A stretch of 64,000 nt of DNA from Paucidesulfovibrio gracilis DSM 16080 (GTDB lineage Bacteria > Desulfobacterota > Desulfovibrionia > Desulfovibrionales > Desulfovibrionaceae). The notes under the pieces were generated by a model. That model saw only the letters and a list, made by a program, of their open reading frames with translations. It had not been told where the DNA came from and ran no database searches. Numbering within the stretch: the stretch's first letter is position 1; each line of letters opens with the position of its first letter. Positions 56,694 through 64,000 of the stretch are shown in pieces. A program made the position numbers and the translations under genes. The DNA lies in the NCBI RefSeq assembly GCF_900167125.1, contig NZ_FUYC01000003.1:62001-126000 (forward strand), in the 5' to 3' direction.

Positions 56694-57509
56694 ATGGTTG
56701 CGGATTGGAATGCCATGTGGAGAGCGGGGCAGCAACATCGGAAAAAAATGCGGGGAAATGTTCAAGCGTGGGATCGACGGGCCAAGGAATTCCAGCGGGC
56801 CACCTCGTCGGAAAAATATGCTGGGCAGGTTGTGCGAATGATGAACCCTCAGTCGCATTGGACGGTTCTTGACATGGGCTGCGCTTCAGGAACCCTTGCT
56901 GTGCCTCTTGCCTCGCTTGTCGCCTCCGTGACAGCGGCGGACCCCTCATCGGAAATGCGCAGGCTGTTGCAACAGCGGTGCTCGGACGAAGGAATCGAGA
57001 ACATACGCATCTGCCCGGCAGGCTGGGAAGACGATTGGGAGGAGCAGGGAATCGGCGTCCACGACGTGGTGCTCGGTTCCCGGTCCTTGATGACCGACGA
57101 CCTGGAAAAACTTGTTCGCAAGGCGCATTCCTATGCTCGCGAGCTGGTGGTTTTGGGGACACTGGCTGGTAATGGACCGCATGACCCGAGAATTATACGC
57201 GCCGTGGGCCGAGAATTTCATCAGGGACCGGACTACATGATCGTCCTCAACCTGTTACGGGAACTGGGCATATTTGCCCGTGTGGATTTTACGATTACCC
57301 AGCCGCAACAGATTTTCGCCGACTTGGAGACGGCCGTCCGGGAGTTGCGGTGGATGGTGCGCGATCTTCAAGAGGATGAGGAAGTGCGTTTACGCAGATG
57401 GTTGGCGGACCAACTCCGGCCGGTGGAGGGCGGGGTCTTCCTGCCGGGTCGAGCGCCGGTTCGATGGGCTGTGATTACATGGAATCCTTCGGAGTTTTCG
57501 GAAGTATAG
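56694..57509 (+). CDS. Class I SAM-dependent methyltransferase
   Basis: The 271-residue protein has motif I VLDMGCASGTLAVPLA and a following VTAADPSSEMRRLL acidic residue, the S-adenosylmethionine site. The acceptor is unknown. The segment GTLAGNGPHDPRIIRAVGREFHQGPDYMIVLNLLRELG recalls methyltransferases of unassigned target. The start follows GGAGGGGG. It is a single-gene unit. Confidence 0.85.
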   Translation: MVADWNAMWRAGQQHRKKMRGNVQAWDRRAKEFQRATSSEKYAGQVVRMMNPQSHWTVLDMGCASGTLAVPLASLVASVTAADPSSEMRRLLQQRCSDEGIENIRICPAGWEDDWEEQGIGVHDVVLGSRSLMTDDLEKLVRKAHSYARELVVLGTLAGNGPHDPRIIRAVGREFHQGPDYMIVLNLLRELGIFARVDFTITQPQQIFADLETAVRELRWMVRDLQEDEEVRLRRWLADQLRPVEGGVFLPGRAPVRWAVITWNPSEFSEV

Positions 57510-57516
57510 GCTGCAT

Positions 57517-57543
57517 ACCGCCTTACAATCAATGCGGTTTTTT
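57517..57543 (+). terminator. Weak terminator between convergent genes
   Basis: ACCGC and GCGGT pair over a 12-base loop and are followed by six Ts. Confidence 0.45.
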
Positions 57544-57569
57544 AGTTTTCCTTTAGGAAGGAGAGCTGG

Positions 57570-58946
57570 TTACACGGGTTTGCGGTTCAGCGCCCCCTTC
57601 AACGACAACAGGACGCCAAAGGCACTCAGCACGGTGAAGCCCGTTAATAAAATGCGCATGACGTTGAGGTATTGATCAAAGTTCTCTTGGCTGACCGCGT
57701 GATCTCCCAATGTGTGTGCCAGAAGTAGGGACACCAGGATCATACTTGTTGTCATGCCTGAGGTGCGCATGCCGGAAGTCATGGCTGATGCGACTCCCAG
57801 TTCCCTACTGTTGACGCTGCCCATGATAACGGCGGCATTGGGACTGGAAAAAAACGCGATGCCGATGCCGAGCAGGATGAGCATGGCATGGAAGGTGAGG
57901 CTGGACGTTTGCGCATCGAACGTGGCGGCAATGCCGAGCGCGATGGTCACCACAACCATGCCGAACGTGGCGATGAGGTGCGGCGGGTGCCTGTCTGCAA
58001 GTTTTCCGCTGTATGGTGACAGCGCGGCCTGCACCAAGGGCTGCACCACGAGGATGGACCCTGCTTCATAGGCACTGATGCCACGGCCACATTGCAAGTA
58101 GAGGCTCATCAGAAAGGTGAAGCTGAACGAGGCTGCATAGTTGATGAATTGTACCAAGCAGCCCAACGCAAACGGGCGGTTATGCCGGATCAGATTGAGA
58201 TCCAGCAGCGGTGAGGAAGAGCGCTTTTCCCAAAGGACGAAGCTGATAAGCGACAGAATTCCGGCCAGCAAGGCCAGTTTGCCCAGGATGTGGGCGGAGC
58301 CTGCACTTCCTGCCACCAACAGCCCGATCCCAAGGGCGGACAGCAGAGCGCCGACGCGGTCGAAAGGATCGGAAGTAGCCTGGTGGTCAAGCCGTTTCAG
58401 GCGAAGGACCAGCACCAAAGAAAGCAACAGGGGCAGAAGTCCGGAAAAGAAAACCCACCGCCAGCCGAGGGCCGTAGTGAGTAGGCCTCCCAAATATGGG
58501 CCGGCGGAAATGCCGAGGTAGACACCGGCTGTGCCGAACCCCAGAGCGCGACCGCGCTCCTCTCGTGGGTGGGCGTTCATGAGGATGGCCAGTCCCGTGG
58601 ACATCATCATGGCTCCCCCCAAGCCTTGCAACACTCGAAGGATCACAAAGATTGACATGCTGGGTGCGAAGCCCAACAGCAGCGTCATGAGGCAGAATAG
58701 CCCCATGCCCCGGAGAAAGAGCGGAATGTGGCCGGTAATGTCCGCGTAGCGGCCAAACGGCAGTAAGAACATGGCGGTGGTGGCGATATACACGGACTCC
58801 ACCAAACTGAGCAGCACCGCTCCGGAATTGAAGTGTTCTCCAATGGAGGGCAGAGCCACGGCAACGGCGGAAAGCATGAACGGCACTGCAAATTGTGTGG
58901 ATGTTATCGCAAAGAGAACAATGCGTTTTCGTTCCTGCTCCGTCAT
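57570..58946 (-). CDS. MFS multidrug-type transporter
   Basis: The 458-residue inner-membrane protein has about 14 hydrophobic segments and MFS drug-efflux traits: PFGRYADITGHIPLFLRGM (motif A-like) and RVLQGLGGAMMMSTGLAILMNAHPREERGRALGF. It resembles the EmrB/QacA (DHA2) branch of proton-driven exporters. Its ATG overlaps the stop codon of the MarR gene (ATGA), so regulator and pump are co-expressed. Substrate unknown. Confidence 0.9.
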   Translation of the reverse strand: MTEQERKRIVLFAITSTQFAVPFMLSAVAVALPSIGEHFNSGAVLLSLVESVYIATTAMFLLPFGRYADITGHIPLFLRGMGLFCLMTLLLGFAPSMSIFVILRVLQGLGGAMMMSTGLAILMNAHPREERGRALGFGTAGVYLGISAGPYLGGLLTTALGWRWVFFSGLLPLLLSLVLVLRLKRLDHQATSDPFDRVGALLSALGIGLLVAGSAGSAHILGKLALLAGILSLISFVLWEKRSSSPLLDLNLIRHNRPFALGCLVQFINYAASFSFTFLMSLYLQCGRGISAYEAGSILVVQPLVQAALSPYSGKLADRHPPHLIATFGMVVVTIALGIAATFDAQTSSLTFHAMLILLGIGIAFFSSPNAAVIMGSVNSRELGVASAMTSGMRTSGMTTSMILVSLLLAHTLGDHAVSQENFDQYLNVMRILLTGFTVLSAFGVLLSLKGALNRKPV

Positions 58947-59401
58947 GACTCTTCCTCGTCAAGGGCACGTTCCAGATTGACGATCAGACGATCCACGACT
59001 TGGAGTGCGTTCTGTCGTTCCTCAGGGGAAAAGCCCTGAAACAGCAATTCGTTGAAGGTTTCCAGCAGATCAAGGGTTTGCGGCAGCAGTTTATCTGCCT
59101 GCTCCGTGGGGTATACGAGCTTGTCACGGCGGCACTGCGGATCATAACGCCTGGAAATAAAATCAGCCTTTTCCAAGGCGAACAGTTTTCGGGCAACTGC
59201 GGCTTTGTCGAGGTGCAGAACTTGCGCAAGCTGCATTTGACTGCGTCCCGGCTGGTGAATGACTTCCATAAAGAGGGGGATTTGCGAATGCTTTACAGGG
59301 TGCCTGGCAAAGAGCCGGTCGCCATTTTTTGCTGCAGCGCGAAAGAGTCTGGCAATGCGGTAGCCCAAGGACTGGGCGCGTTGGGAATCAAGTTTTGGCA
59401 T
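58943..59401 (-). CDS. MarR family transcriptional regulator
   Basis: The 152-residue winged-helix protein has HSQIPLFMEVIHQPGRSQMQLAQVLHLDKAAVARKLFALEKADFISRR, the DNA-binding core, followed by a wing and a dimerisation helix. It probably represses itself and the MFS pump. The ATG at 59401 is preferred over an upstream in-frame TTG at 59449, because that TTG would lie on the -10 box of the predicted promoter. Confidence 0.9.
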   Translation of the reverse strand: MPKLDSQRAQSLGYRIARLFRAAAKNGDRLFARHPVKHSQIPLFMEVIHQPGRSQMQLAQVLHLDKAAVARKLFALEKADFISRRYDPQCRRDKLVYPTEQADKLLPQTLDLLETFNELLFQGFSPEERQNALQVVDRLIVNLERALDEEES

Positions 59402-59422
59402 AAGAAAGGAGTGTGTTGATTG

Positions 59423-59475
59423 TTGACTGGTCAATTGTTGACGAGACAATTAACGGCGTTTTTCACGCAAGTCAA
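59423..59475 (-). promoter_or_regulatory. MarR promoter with overlapping palindromic operators
   Basis: On the minus strand, TTGACT (59470-59475) and TAATTG (59447-59452) are separated by 17 bases and form a promoter. Just downstream, 59423-59442 holds two overlapping inverted repeats, TTGAC-TG-GTCAA and GTCAA-TTG-TTGAC. These are fitting operators for the MarR protein encoded by this transcript. Confidence 0.6.
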
Positions 59476-59491
59476 GCGGGGAAAAAGGAGG

Positions 59492-60343
59492 TCAGTGACG
59501 GCTGCGGTGGTAGAAAACGTTGTACACCAGCGTGAGCAACAGGGCGTAAATTGCGGCGGAAACGCCCAGAATTGCGTTATAATACACTGGTGCCGTGAGT
59601 GCCAGGCGGATGAAAAGCGTGGCCAACGCAAAGCCGGAGTTGCGGAACACTGCCCGGAAAGAGGGGGCATAGCGTTGAGCGATCAAGACCAGCAGAATGT
59701 CCGAGAAGACCAGAACAGTATAAAATGCTGGGAAAAAATCCGGTGTAGGGGCATGCTGGAAGTGGTGCAGGGCGTGCTCAAAGCACAAGCCAAAGAAAAA
59801 GACCAGGAGTCCCAGAGCAACAAGTTTTTTGGCGGCAACGAATCGAAAGATGGACGCGCCTTTTTTGCTGCCCTCGTATGGCTTTGGAAGCATACGCAGA
59901 ACGCCTAAAAGGGCAAAGATGAGCAAAGCTCCGGCACCATCGGCTGCAATGCGAAATACCAGCTCTTCATTGCCGACGACCTGAATAGGCTCGGGAAAGT
60001 AGGAGAGCTGCTTGAATGTACCCCGAAGCAGAATAAGCGCTAATATTTCAAATTGTTTGGCAACGGCAAGTGAGATGGAGCACGGTAGGGTGAAAATCAG
60101 TCCGATGATTTCCATCAGCAACACAAAACCAAAGGCAAGGTTCACGGCTTCAAAGTGGCTGGTATGCGGGAACCAGTGCAGCCATTGTGGGGCCAAGTCC
60201 TGTCGATTCAGTTCGATGACGCCCAATGAAAGAAGAAAGAAGACCACAAGCAGGGCGGCCACGAATTTTTGCGTGGATTCCCGCTCCCAGAACTCATGGA
60301 GAGGATCGAAGATAAACGTTACCAAGGTAAACAGTCGGTCCAA
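59492..60343 (-). CDS. Multi-pass membrane protein of unknown function
   Basis: This 283-residue protein has about six or seven membrane helices (for example FVAALLVVFFLLSLGVIEL, AVNLAFGFVLLMEIIGLIFTL, ADGAGALLIFALLGVLRML, LVALGLLVFFFGLCFEHALHHF). The segment HALHHFQHAPTPDFFPAFYTVLVFSDILLVLIA has several His residues. The start was set at TTG 60343 for its AAGGAG site; a longer TTG start at 60391 would overlap the upstream gene. No family recognised. It follows the SNF2 helicase gene on the same strand. Confidence 0.75.
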   Translation of the reverse strand: MDRLFTLVTFIFDPLHEFWERESTQKFVAALLVVFFLLSLGVIELNRQDLAPQWLHWFPHTSHFEAVNLAFGFVLLMEIIGLIFTLPCSISLAVAKQFEILALILLRGTFKQLSYFPEPIQVVGNEELVFRIAADGAGALLIFALLGVLRMLPKPYEGSKKGASIFRFVAAKKLVALGLLVFFFGLCFEHALHHFQHAPTPDFFPAFYTVLVFSDILLVLIAQRYAPSFRAVFRNSGFALATLFIRLALTAPVYYNAILGVSAAIYALLLTLVYNVFYHRSRH

Positions 60344-60380
60344 GCGGCTCTCCTTGACTGGGCCAATGCCAGCGTACTGT

Positions 60381-63300
60381 TTATATTTCAAAAAGCATTT
60401 CCAGGTCGTCCCGCGTCAGAGACTTGAGGGCGGAATGACCGGGAATGATGGCTTCGGCAACGTCCTTTTTCTGTTCCTGCAATTTGAGAATTTTTTCTTC
60501 AACCGTGTTCTGACAGATCATCTTATAGGCGAAGACCTGGCGTTTCTGTCCAATGCGGTGTGTTCTGTCGGTGGCCTGATTTTCCACGGCAGGGTTCCAC
60601 CATGGGTCGTAATGGATGACGTAGTCAGCGGAAGTAAGGTTCAGTCCGGTGCCGCCCGCTTTCAGCGAAATGAGGAAAATAGGGATGTCCGGATTATCGT
60701 TGAAGCGGTCCACCTGATCAAAACGGTCTTTGCTGGCGCCGTCCAGATACGCGAACGGGATTTCCTGAATTTGTAGCCAGGAACGGATGACGTGGAGCAT
60801 TTGGACGAACTGGGAGAAGACCAGCACCTTGTGTCCGCCTTCGATGATGTCAGTGACCAAATCCTTGAAGGCGTCGAACTTGCCGGAAGGCAGGTTTGTG
60901 GTCAGGCCGGGCATGTCCAGTTTGAGCAGACGCGGATGGCAGCAAATCTGGCGAAGCTTGAGCAGAGCGTCCAGAATGGACATCTGGCTTTTGGCCAGCC
61001 CTTTTTCGTCCACATCGCGCAGCACCTGATCTTTCAACTTCATGGCCAAAGCATTATAGAGTTCCCGCTGTTCATCCACCAGATCGCAGTAATGGGTCGT
61101 TTCGATTTTCGGCGGAAGATCCTTGGCCACTTCGCTTTTGGTGCGGCGCAAGATGAATGGCTTGACGCGTGTTCGCAGGTATTCAAGGGTCTCTTCGTGT
61201 CCATCCTTGATGGGTTTGACAATACCACGCTGGAAGGAATGCTGCGACCCCAGGAAGCCGGGCATGAGGAATTCAAACAGGCTCCACAATTCGAACAGAT
61301 TGTTCTCAATGGGTGTACCTGAGAGGCAGAGTTTCATGTCCGACTCGAGCTTACGAACGCTTCGGGCTGTTATTGTATTTGGATTCTTGATGTTTTGCGC
61401 TTCGTCAAGGATTACGGAGGCGTACTTGTATTTGAGCAATTCTTCCAAATCACGGCGCAATAACGCGTATGTCGTGATGATTAAATGCGAATCCTTGATT
61501 TTGCCGAAGAGATCGTCACGCTTGGCACCGTAAATGGTCAGTCGTGTCAGGCCGGGAACGAATTTTTGCGCCTCCCGTTCCCAGTTTGGCAGCACAGAAG
61601 TGGGAACGATAATCAGGGTGGGGTTGTCGCAGCCCACATTCACCAGGTGTTGAATGAAGGACAGCGTTTGGATGGTTTTCCCCAGTCCCATTTCATCGGC
61701 CAGGATGCCGCCGAAACCGTAATCACGGAGGAAGTTAAGGTAGGAAAGCCCTTGCACCTGGTAAGGCCGCAGCGTGGCGGTAAGCCCTTCCGGTTGCGGG
61801 AGCATTTTGATTTCTTCGAAATTGTTTATTTTTTCCCGAAGCTTAACGAACTGTTCGTCCGTACGCACACGGGGAAGGTCTTCCAGCAATTTTTCCAGCA
61901 CCGGGGCTTCGAATTGCTGGAATTGTTTTTTGATAGGTTTTTCCGGATCGTATCCCAGCACCTTGAGCCGATGCCCAAGCTTGCGGAGCCATGGTTCCGG
62001 CAGGCTGGTGTAGGAGCCGTCCTTGAGTTGGACGTAGCGTTTTCCTTCCACCCAGGCCTTCCAAATGACATCGATGGGAACTTTCTGATCTCCGTATTCC
62101 ACGGTCAGATCCAGATTGAACCAGTTGTTTTCCTCGTCGGTTTCGATCTCTGCGGTGAGTTCCGGTTTGGAGAGCCGTACTTTGTAGCGGGAAAGATTTT
62201 TTTCGCCGTAGACGCGATAGGCCTCCACCAGGGAAGGATAGTGGTCCAAAAGGAATTTGATGGCCTCTTCCTGCTCCATGAACCAGGTATGATTGTTTCG
62301 TGCCTGGAATCCCATGTCCGTGAGTTCGGCCATGAGTTGGGCCTCTTCGCCCTGGGCACGGCGGATGAGATAGGATTTGCCGTGCATGTGGTAGGAGCCG
62401 GTTTGAAGATCCGGGTTGGGACCGGGCAGAGCCACTTCGCCGTCTTCGGTATCGTAGATGTTGTGGATCTTAAGGGTCAGCAGACTGCCTTCCTCGTCCA
62501 GGAAAAGTTTGGGGTTGTACTCCGCACTGGCAAAGATTGGTCCCATGCGTTCAAGGAAGTCCTCGTGTCCGTAGAGGTCGGAAACCGGGATCTGCGTCCA
62601 GACGCGGTCCAGAAATTCGGAAATATCGGAATGCGGAATGACCGGGGACTGTTCAACCATTTCCTGCACCAGTTCCGGGTCAAGTCCGGTCTGGACGGGG
62701 TAAAAGGCGTTTTTGCGGAACAGCCAAAGGGGTAACCGACCGTAGAAGAACACCTCTTCCTCATCCGTGATGGAAAAAGGGAGTTTGCCTTCTCTGGCCA
62801 GACGAATATCAAAGGAAAGTCCCGACTCGGAGAGTTGGGGAGCCAACTTCAGCTGCATGGTTTTGCTTTCGATGCGAACGGGTTGATCCGTCTCCCGTAA
62901 ATAGAGGTAGTACTCATTTTTAATGGCACGAAAGAACCAGGAGTGCAGTCCGGCGGGTAGTTCCACCCTGTGACCCCGATAATCGAGATAGTGGCCGATC
63001 ATCTCCGCCACGTGGGGGAGGGATGGAGAGACCTCGCACCAGTTCGGGTTGTTGACGATCTGTTCCAGGTCCACCGGGTGTTGTACCTGGGAGATGCCGG
63101 ATTTGTTTTGTCGGGCACGGAAAAAGGCCACCTGCAGGCGGCCCGGTTCCGGGTAGAGACGGAAGATGAGGTAGTGCTTACCTGCTTCCGGCTCCAGTTC
63201 CGTGGCGAAGAAAGCCCGGAAGCATTGATGCCAGTCCGCTTTGGGGCGAGGCAAATCCTCTTCGGAATCAGCGTCGAAGGAGCGGATCAGCTTCAGGGCG

Positions 63301-63650
63301 ATAGCGCCGATGTGCCGACAATATCCGGCAAAGGAATCCGGGCAGTTGCAAAAGGCATTGGCCGAGTTGTCATTCAGGTTGATGCCGAGTTGCGGCTTGT
63401 AGTTCTGGAGATCTTCGCCATGCACCTGGCCCTCGGCCTCCCAATATTGGTCGCGCCGATGGACATCAAGTTTGACCACACCACCGGTATCCACGATTTC
63501 CTGGGATCCTTCCAGGATATATTCGGGGATGGTGTTGTGGACAAAACTTTGAAGAATTTCTTTGACTAATGCTTCATCACCGGACATGAGAAGCGCATAC
63601 TCCTGACATTCTGAGGCGCTGTAGACGAGCGCGCGGTTGGTTTGCATCAA
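60381..63650 (-). CDS. SNF2-family helicase with SWIM zinc finger
   Basis: The 1089-residue protein starts with a SWIM zinc-binding motif (CNCPDSFAGYCRH, residues C101, C103, C111, H113), which often binds DNA or proteins. A long middle region of unknown fold follows. The C-terminal half is an SNF2 ATPase: LADEMGLGKTIQTLSF near residue 650, ILDEAQNIKN near 747, SGTPIENNLFELWSLFEF, LVFSQFVQML, LISLKAGGTGLNLTSADYVIHYDPWWNPAVENQATDRTHRIGQ. Such proteins move DNA-bound proteins or RNA polymerase; the exact role is not known. Confidence 0.95.
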   Translation of the reverse strand: MMQTNRALVYSASECQEYALLMSGDEALVKEILQSFVHNTIPEYILEGSQEIVDTGGVVKLDVHRRDQYWEAEGQVHGEDLQNYKPQLGINLNDNSANAFCNCPDSFAGYCRHIGAIALKLIRSFDADSEEDLPRPKADWHQCFRAFFATELEPEAGKHYLIFRLYPEPGRLQVAFFRARQNKSGISQVQHPVDLEQIVNNPNWCEVSPSLPHVAEMIGHYLDYRGHRVELPAGLHSWFFRAIKNEYYLYLRETDQPVRIESKTMQLKLAPQLSESGLSFDIRLAREGKLPFSITDEEEVFFYGRLPLWLFRKNAFYPVQTGLDPELVQEMVEQSPVIPHSDISEFLDRVWTQIPVSDLYGHEDFLERMGPIFASAEYNPKLFLDEEGSLLTLKIHNIYDTEDGEVALPGPNPDLQTGSYHMHGKSYLIRRAQGEEAQLMAELTDMGFQARNNHTWFMEQEEAIKFLLDHYPSLVEAYRVYGEKNLSRYKVRLSKPELTAEIETDEENNWFNLDLTVEYGDQKVPIDVIWKAWVEGKRYVQLKDGSYTSLPEPWLRKLGHRLKVLGYDPEKPIKKQFQQFEAPVLEKLLEDLPRVRTDEQFVKLREKINNFEEIKMLPQPEGLTATLRPYQVQGLSYLNFLRDYGFGGILADEMGLGKTIQTLSFIQHLVNVGCDNPTLIIVPTSVLPNWEREAQKFVPGLTRLTIYGAKRDDLFGKIKDSHLIITTYALLRRDLEELLKYKYASVILDEAQNIKNPNTITARSVRKLESDMKLCLSGTPIENNLFELWSLFEFLMPGFLGSQHSFQRGIVKPIKDGHEETLEYLRTRVKPFILRRTKSEVAKDLPPKIETTHYCDLVDEQRELYNALAMKLKDQVLRDVDEKGLAKSQMSILDALLKLRQICCHPRLLKLDMPGLTTNLPSGKFDAFKDLVTDIIEGGHKVLVFSQFVQMLHVIRSWLQIQEIPFAYLDGASKDRFDQVDRFNDNPDIPIFLISLKAGGTGLNLTSADYVIHYDPWWNPAVENQATDRTHRIGQKRQVFAYKMICQNTVEEKILKLQEQKKDVAEAIIPGHSALKSLTRDDLEMLFEI

Positions 63651-63816
63651 CGCCTCCGCCGCAAAGGGTGGGAGGCAGTGGTCACCAATAGCCGATTACG
63701 CAGACACGGGCAAGCTCACCTGTGGCTTTTTCAAACCGTTTGGTTCATACTCCAAGCCCGGCTTCAACCGCATCCGGTAGTATATGATGGATTCTATGGG
63801 TATTGGCAAGGAAAAG

Positions 63817-64000
63817 ATGCGTATTCTACGAAATTTTACCCCACGAATGGGGTGGGTATGGGTGTTCGGTATCCTTTTAGGAGGGTGCTATCTGTCCACA
63901 ATGACTTCTGTCTGCTACGGGGATACCTCGGTGTCGCCGCAGAGGGCGGAGACAACGGATTTGGTTCCTGTTACCGGAGGTCGCCTTGTGGAGGCCATGC
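63817..64000 (+). CDS. Start of a probable lipoprotein or exported protein (cut by right edge)
   Basis: Sixty-one codons are visible, with no stop. They begin MRILRNFTPRMGWVWVFGIL, followed by LGGCYLSTM, which fits a signal peptide with a lipobox cysteine (LGGC). The last residues (TDLVPVTGGRLVEAM) resemble the start of family 5 peptide-binding proteins, but too little is seen to be sure. AAGGA precedes the ATG. It is divergent from the SNF2 gene. Confidence 0.55.
   Translation, partial: MRILRNFTPRMGWVWVFGILLGGCYLSTMTSVCYGDTSVSPQRAETTDLVPVTGGRLVEAM

Noticed and set aside
59402-59449. Longer MarR start at TTG 59449
   Set aside because: It lies on the predicted -10 element and has no ribosome site.

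Overview
The window looks like chromosome from a sulfate-reducing deltaproteobacterium of the Desulfovibrio group (order Desulfovibrionales). The evidence is a complete menaquinone reductase complex (qrcABCD), a Desulfovibrio-type flavodoxin, two ferredoxin-dependent 2-oxoacid oxidoreductases, a fused AccA-AccD carboxyltransferase, and a phosphoglycerate-mutase-like gene directly behind homoserine dehydrogenase. Base composition is fairly even and G+C-rich, apart from an AT-rich gap at about 44.0-44.6 kb. I found no tRNA or rRNA genes, insertion sequences, prophage or CRISPR array. The region is mostly housekeeping and energy metabolism rather than an island.

Layout. 1-5.5 kb (minus): chemoreceptor (cut by the left edge), thioesterase, ApgM-type phosphoglycerate mutase or candidate homoserine kinase, homoserine dehydrogenase, AlaC-like aminotransferase. 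5.8-12.0 kb (plus): ilvE, then dnaX-ybaB-recR and recD2. 12.3-15.8 kb (plus): ferritin, a two-subunit 2-oxoacid:ferredoxin oxidoreductase and a small DsrE-like protein. 15.8-22.0 kb (minus): an EAL/CBS/GGDEF protein, fused acetyl-CoA carboxyltransferase and biotin carboxylase. 22.3-23.5 kb: an FAD oxidoreductase. 23.8-31.6 kb (minus): alpha-2-macroglobulin plus penicillin-binding protein 1C. 31.6-35.2 kb (plus): two tiny envelope proteins, a histidine kinase with a Rossmann-like N-terminus, and a flavodoxin operon behind a strong Fur-box match. 35.3-37.1 kb (minus): a small unknown protein, mazG, cvpA. 37.2-43.0 kb (plus): rfbC, then qrcABCD. 43.2-47.8 kb (plus): an acyl-ACP thioesterase-like gene and a polar amino-acid ABC transporter. 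48.0-51.7 kb (plus): precorrin-8X methylmutase and korDABC. 51.8-54.7 kb: a FlgO-like lipoprotein divergent from motA-motB-PilZ. 55.0-57.5 kb (plus): a biotin/lipoyl-like carrier, an unknown partner, ssb and a methyltransferase. 57.6-63.7 kb (minus): MFS pump with MarR regulator, a membrane protein, and a SWIM-SNF2 helicase. A probable lipoprotein gene runs off the right edge.

How the genes work together. QrcABCD passes electrons from periplasmic hydrogen or formate oxidation (via cytochrome c3) to menaquinone. The two OFOR systems and the flavodoxin handle low-potential electrons in the cytoplasm. Acetyl-CoA carboxylase parts are scattered: carboxyltransferase and biotin carboxylase at 18-22 kb, and a possible but atypical carrier at 55 kb. 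Threonine synthesis appears to use hom with a phosphoglycerate-mutase-like protein instead of ThrB. The best leads for new biology are the Fur-controlled flavodoxin with two small TPR-like proteins (one cysteine-rich), the Rossmann-PAS histidine kinase with no partner regulator nearby, the membrane-anchored alpha-2-macroglobulin, the small twin CX3C secreted protein, and the atypical carrier with its coupled unknown gene. None is a clear-cut undescribed system from sequence alone.
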